Shown here: one piece after another, positions 28,226 to 31,966 of the stretch
Position numbering within the stretch: the stretch's first letter is position 1
Layout of the letters: each line of letters begins with the position of its first letter
NCBI GenBank assembly: GCA_964058805.1
Contig: CAXKVV010000321.1
Coordinates: 1 to 31,966 of the forward strand
Source: Schoenoplectus triqueter
Lineage: Eukaryota > Streptophyta > Magnoliopsida > Poales > Cyperaceae
Direction: 5' to 3'
DNA: 31,966 bases
Made by a program: the position numbers and the translations under genes
Notes under the pieces: generated by a model
What the model saw: only the letters and a program-made list of their open reading frames with translations
Told to the model about the DNA's origin: nothing
Database searches by the model: none

Positions 28226-31200
28226 TTAAATAAATAAATATAGATACATTCTCTGTTATATAGATTGACTGCCTATTAAAATCAGCACAACTTAACAATG
28301 AATTAGGCACAGTCAGGTGCTGATTTCTATGAACCATTGTTTCTTTCACTCGAGGGATGACCAATCAGTTTCCATATTGTGCCAAATTTTATATCTAAAC
28401 ATAGAAAAATAATCTACTTCTTCAATTTCATAATTATTGTTTTGTTGGTTGCATAAGATGTTGAATAAGTTTGTCACCGACATAACCTATTCATCCATCT
28501 ATATAAAAACAGAAAATAACAATATGCAACAGAAGTTGGGTTTTGTGAATGCAACAAGGGAGGTAATTTTGGTAAACTGACAAACATGCACAATAAAATA
28601 ATATACAAAACAGAAATTACGCTCGGTCTTGATCATTGGTGGAAGTGCGGTTGGAGGAGGTGCCATCCTCTATATCAACAAGCTGTTGGAGAGAGCGCTG
28701 CTTGGGCTTCTCTGTTTCTTTCTCCTTTTCCTTATCTTTACCTTTGTTGCTATTATCCTCACGAAATGGAATTCCAGCTGCAATGGCATCATGCTTTCCC
28801 AGCACTCTTTGTAAATCATCATTCAGTGTAAGTCCCTGAGACAATAGCTCCTCGTCCCTGTCATCAGATAATCATCCTTCAACGAGAGGAAAATATTTCC
28901 ACTTATCAAGCAATTGACCAAGAATACAACATTTTTGGACTACATTCCTCGTTGGAGTCGATGGAAGTGATAACAAAAGACTAAACACGCTTCAGAGTTC
29001 AATTTACAAGATGAACTTACGCAGTCGAATTTACAAGATGGACAACCCTCTGTTTGTAATTGCGACACTGTGAAACCAAGTCTACAATCACCTCCTGCCG
29101 CACTCCCTGTATAAGAGAATAAACATAGTTCATATTGGAAGATCAGAGTTCAATTTAAAGATACACAAGTATGTCATCTATTTACACAGTTATTGATAGA
29201 ATGAGAGAGTGAGAGAGAAATGAATCTTTGATTATCTTTGAGTTGCATTGATTACAATGTCTAAGCCTCTATTTATAGGCTAAGTAATCTTGCTACACTA
29301 AGCATCTCCCAAACTAACCATCTCTATAATCTCCTACCTAACCCCTATACATTTGCTAATCATCTCCAACAATATACAACCTATAGTATCTCCAAACCTA
29401 TACTCCTAATACACCCCCCGCAAGCTCATCGTGCGGTACGCATGTTGAGCTTGTCTTGCAATATCTTGATTGAACGCCAAAGTAGTTGATAAAGCTCCAT
29501 GAAGAAAGAAGAAGATGTGGTCTTCGCATCTCATCACCTCTTATCGGGTTTATAGAAGGGCTTTCTTCTTTTAGTGCCTCGACTCGTCACCTCGTATGAT
29601 GGTCCATAGAGAGCTTCACCATTGACCCTTTGGTACATCGTCTCCTCACATTTGGGTTTATAGAAGGGCTTTCTTCTTTAGTGCCTCAACTCATCACCTC
29701 CAATGGGGTTCATAGATGATTCCTAGGTCCTTTATGTATTTCGGTTTGGATATTCATAGAAGCTCGTTGGAGACTTCTTGAAATAAAGGAGAGAAATAGA
29801 GTTTGTTTGTTTGGCTTTCGTTTGTAATTGATTCATGAATTTGATCTCCAATTACATCTCGGGTCATCTTGAAGAAAGGTAGAAGGAAGAAGAGCTCTTT
29901 TGGCTCAAGAAACAAAACTATTGATTGCTTCATGCTCTTTTGAGTCATTTTGAAACATCAATAGAAGGATCTTTGTCCTTTTTACAATCCGAGACTCGTT
30001 TGAGTTCTCTTGAAAGAAAAGAAAAGAAGAATAGAAGCCCGGTGCATAGTTTGATCGTTGGAAATTTAATTGGGAGTAGAGGTTTTGGTTTTGAATTGTA
30101 GAAAGGTTTGGAAGAGTTGTAGATGATTATTGTGGGATAATTTGGGCAAATTAGGCAATGACACTGAAGTGGATCAGATTTCAATTTTTTTTTTTTTTTT
30201 TTGTTGAAAGCATTTCCAAATTCATTTTTGACCTGAGTGCTTCTCGCCTCGGTTGGCACGCGGTTCTTGACCATCTCCTCCTGACTCGCGATCATCGGCT
30301 TAGAAGAGCCAAGCTTCACAAGAAGAGATCTTGGCAGCGAGCTTGGTCAGGGCTGAAATTATAATCTGGAGTGCTTCATCTGAGATGGGTACTCCAAGAG
30401 CGGCTAGTTCATCGGCCATTGACTTCATCTTCTCAAAATATGCAGAGCAGGATTCTGAGCCTCGCGAAGTCTGACAATGCATGAATCGTGCAAGAACTGG
30501 CTCAAGAATCATGGATCTAAGCCATCCAAGGAGGAGTTGATCCTGCATGTGCCACCTCTTGTAATTGGGATTTATCTTAGTTGTGCCCCCTTCTGACGTA
30601 ATGGTTGATGGAGGAGCAGAGATCGAACCAGTAAGAAAACCAATCAAACCAAGGTTCTTGACGATTTTATAAACCTCAAATCTCCAGAAAATCGAATTAT
30701 TATCGGCAAGTTTGCAAGAAACTCGATGATCGATATGAGTAGGTTGATTAATGATGATTTGCGGGATAATTTGTGTATTTGGCGTGGACATGATGAAGAG
30801 AGAAGAAGAATTGAGGATCTTGAAATCTTTTGAGAAGAAGAAGAAAGAATCAAGAGAGCTCTTGATCGTATACTGGTAAAGAATAGAAATGGAGAGAGAA
30901 TAGAGAGGTTTAGATTCGAGAATAGGCAGCATAATAGAGAGGTTTATTCCTAGAATAAAGGCTTTGTATTGGTTTATTGTGTGGAATAAGATTGGAATAG
31001 ATGCATTATTCCTGGAATAGGTGTAAGCCTAATTCCAGCAAATTCCTTGCTCTGATACCATGATAGAATGAGAGAGTGAGAGAGAAATGAATCTTTGATT
31101 ATCTTTGAGTTGCATTGATTACAATGTCTAAGCCTCTATTTATAGGCTAAGTAATCTTGCTACACTAAGCATCTCCCAAACTAACCATCTCTATAATCTC

Positions 31201-31785
31201 CTACCTAACCCCTATACATTTGCTAATCATCTCCAACAATATACAACCTATAGTATCTCCAAACCTATACTCCTAATAGTTATCACAAACAGTACGTAAC
31301 ATACTACTGACACCCAAAGAACCAACTTATCCCATTATTGTTTCATGTACAAGAATGAAACACAGAACACGGCATCACCTCAATCACTCACGCATGCTGT
31401 ATTATAATGTCAAAGCTTGTAGATTAGAAAATATAGTACCTCTCTGTTGGCTGGATCTAAAGCATTAAGCATCTCTGCCAGAACATCCATGATACCACGT
31501 GCATTCTGAATCTCTGACAAGCTAATAACAAAAGAAGTTATGTATCTTAACCAATTGAAATCCTAAAATTTCAGCACTGTATGTAAATTACTAATATGAG
31601 CTCTGTGTATGGATGAGAGAGATAATATACGTCAAGGCAGGAGGTTCAGTCCCAGCAGACTCAGCTTCTTCCCTCTGAAAATCAGGGCTGTGAGAAGATG
31701 CAGGGTAGGTTCCTGCCGGCAATACTTGTGGGTTGAAATATGGTGCTGACCTCTCTGCTCTTTGTGGAAACACAGCTCCAGCGCG
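24932..31785 (-). CDS. TOL: TOM1-LIKE (TOL) ESCRT-type ubiquitin receptor, C-terminal 576 residues
   Basis: Role (family knowledge): TOL proteins replace ESCRT-0 in plants. They bind ubiquitinated plasma-membrane cargo through VHS and GAT domains and pass it to the vacuolar route. Exons in order: 31631-31785, 31440-31521, 29021-29106, 28621-28857, 27274-27824, 24932-25551. All have GT-AG junctions and matching phase, with no stop before 24932. The first visible exon starts RAGAVFPQRAERSAP, the linker after VHS. The VHS domain lies to the right of the window. The GAT domain runs from LSEIQNARGIMDVL through RNYKQRVVHLVNST to LNDDLQRVLGKHDAI. A Lys/Glu-rich segment, the motif MDLLSFDFDTPEP and a long Gln/Met/Gly/Tyr-rich tail follow. 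It ends with PAKPEDKLFGDLVSMAKSKPK. This is a long-tailed TOL like Arabidopsis TOL6/TOL9; the exact orthologue is undecided. The 29107-31439 intron carries an LTR element. Confidence 0.93.
25730..25770. repeat. Short (AT)n run in a TOL intron
   Basis: ATATATATATATATAT lies within the intron between exons 27274-27824 and 24932-25551. A short simple repeat with no sign of function. Confidence 0.6.
26275..26320. repeat. T-run, (TG)n and G-run in a TOL intron
   Basis: A T-run passes into (TG)n and then about 18 consecutive G residues. It lies inside an intron. On the transcript (minus) strand it becomes a C-run followed by CA repeats. Such runs are slippage-prone and often misassembled, so the exact count is unreliable. 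Confidence 0.8.
26485..26720 (+). other. GC-richer insert with two telo-box motifs in a TOL intron
   Basis: Within an AT-rich intron this stretch is clearly GC-richer. It carries AAACCCTAGG twice (26525-26534 and 26559-26568), the telo-box motif common near transcription starts of plant housekeeping genes. An ATG at about 26570 opens a short frame (MGGGSAGCTTRPSN, stopping after 26 codons). It looks like a captured 5' region of another gene. No matching coding body follows, and no element ends are visible. Confidence 0.35.
28151..28222. repeat. (TAA)n microsatellite in a TOL intron
   Basis: About 23 uninterrupted AAT/TAA units lie in the intron between exons 28621-28857 and 27274-27824. The poly-Tyr frame seen on the minus strand is simply this repeat read in one frame. 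It is likely polymorphic. Confidence 0.95.
29194..29411 (-). repeat. 3' LTR of the gag-only element
   Basis: This 218-bp terminal repeat matches the copy at 31061-31278 with no difference I can find by eye. On the element's strand it is the downstream LTR, preceded by the polypurine tract. Confidence 0.93.
29546..29700. repeat. Internal duplication inside the LTR element
   Basis: GGGTTTATAGAAGGGCTTTC occurs at 29546 and 29654, each followed by TTCTT(TT)AGTGCCTC and an ACTC(G/A)TCACCTC block. The copies (29546-29593 and 29654-29700) are offset by 108 bp. A third, partial unit (GGGGTTCATAGATG) begins near 29704. The array lies just inside the 3' LTR. Confidence 0.75.
30300..30791 (-). CDS. Copia-type gag fragment of the LTR element
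   Basis: The ATG at 30791 gives MSTPNTQIIPQI and a 163-residue frame. An N-terminal Copia gag block (NSIFWRFEVYKIVKNLGLIG, then a GSISAPP loop) is followed by the W..DQLLLGWL core (WHMQDQLLLGWLRSMI) and the CQTSRGSESCSAYFEKMKSM segment, matching the retrotransposon gag (UBN2/DUF4219-like) pattern. It stops at 30300 after SSCEAWLF. The frame beginning at 30319 (IASQEEMVKNRVPTEARSTQ) overlaps it and looks like the natural gag continuation, so a small frameshift may have shortened the protein. No CCHC zinc knuckle is visible in the intact part. Confidence 0.7.
   Translation of the reverse strand: MSTPNTQIIPQIIINQPTHIDHRVSCKLADNNSIFWRFEVYKIVKNLGLIGFLTGSISAPPSTITSEGGTTKINPNYKRWHMQDQLLLGWLRSMILEPVLARFMHCQTSRGSESCSAYFEKMKSMADELAALGVPISDEALQIIISALTKLAAKISSCEAWLF
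31061..31278 (-). repeat. 5' LTR of the gag-only element
   Basis: The upstream LTR on the element's strand, followed at once by the tRNA-Met primer binding site. TATAAATAGAGG on the minus strand (within 31130-31150) is a good TATA box for the element's own transcript. Confidence 0.93.
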
Positions 31786-31966
31786 CTGAAAATAAATTAA
31801 TATAAGATGTCACAATTCAGAAAAAAAAAATGATTGAAAGTTTGAAATAATAAATGATCAGTTTGCCTACACCCAAATATTAAGGATAGAATAAACAATC
31901 TCCGCCCAACTTTATTATTAACTCTGGCTAACTTACAGTTCATACAAAGTGGGCTACCAAATATAC

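Larger units (their letters stand above)
29194..31278 (-). mobile_element. Gag-only LTR retrotransposon (TR-GAG-like, Copia-related) in a TOL intron
   Basis: Two 218-bp LTRs (29194-29411 and 31061-31278) read as identical. The flanking 5-bp direct repeat GTTAT (29189-29193 and 31279-31283) is the target-site duplication. On the minus strand the primer binding site TGGTATCAGAGC (31049-31060), complementary to the initiator-Met tRNA 3' end, directly follows the 5' LTR. A G-rich polypurine tract (CTTGCGGGGGGTG, 29412-29424) precedes the 3' LTR. The LTRs start TATTAGGAG and end TTCTATCA on that strand. The 1.65-kb interior encodes only a short gag and no protease, integrase or reverse transcriptase, so mobility must come from a related Copia element. 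Length 2,085 bp. It lies in the same direction as TOL and entirely in an intron. Confidence 0.93.

Noticed and set aside
28125..28364. Minus-strand frame with a long Tyr run
   Set aside because: It is the (TAA)n microsatellite read in one frame, inside a TOL intron.
28586..28844. Plus-strand frames opposite a TOL exon
   Set aside because: Antisense shadows of the exon at 28621-28857, which is supported by splice phase and GAT-domain similarity.

Overview
The window is nuclear DNA of a flowering plant. It is AT-rich, with many introns bounded by GT-AG, small exons, microsatellites and many small transposons. The genes are plant-specific types: a peroxisomal AIM1/MFP-type multifunctional protein, PEX4 with the plant leader and exon layout, a TOM1-LIKE (TOL) protein, and an F-box/DUF295 relic. 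I cannot name the species.

Layout. Positions 1-5282 (minus) hold the first 15 coding exons of an AIM1-type peroxisomal beta-oxidation multifunctional protein. The start codon is at 5282 and the 3' end lies beyond the left edge. About 280 bp upstream of the ATG sits a clean 542-bp hAT-type non-autonomous transposon (5560-6101) with an 8-bp target-site duplication. Positions 6100-18200 are gene-free and AT-rich. They contain a 167-bp hairpin element nested in an older repeat, a templated-looking filler insertion, a 1.2-kb element with terminal inverted repeats, an A-rich degenerate array, a long-inverted-repeat MITE beside an (AT)n(AG)n microsatellite, and two related hAT-like elements with GACCCGA-rich ends. 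Positions 18220-19378 (plus) are a broken F-box/DUF295 gene.

Positions 21460-23943 (minus) are an intact five-exon PEX4 gene, the peroxisomal E2 ubiquitin-conjugating enzyme, with a leader intron upstream. Behind it, in the same direction, 24932-31785 (minus) is the C-terminal part of a TOL gene: GAT domain plus a long Gln/Met/Gly/Tyr-rich tail. Its VHS domain lies beyond the right edge. One TOL intron carries a 2,085-bp gag-only LTR retrotransposon (29194-31278) with two 218-bp LTRs that read as identical, a tRNA-Met-type primer binding site and a 5-bp target-site duplication. It is a young insertion.

How the genes relate. AIM1 carries out the hydratase and dehydrogenase steps of peroxisomal beta-oxidation. 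PEX4 recycles the import receptor that brings matrix proteins such as AIM1 into peroxisomes. TOL proteins bind ubiquitinated membrane cargo for vacuolar sorting. The three share themes (peroxisome, ubiquitin), but nothing in the sequence shows co-regulation. I found no evidence for a wholly new biological system. The most notable items are the young gag-only retroelement in the TOL intron and the hAT element in the AIM1 promoter.
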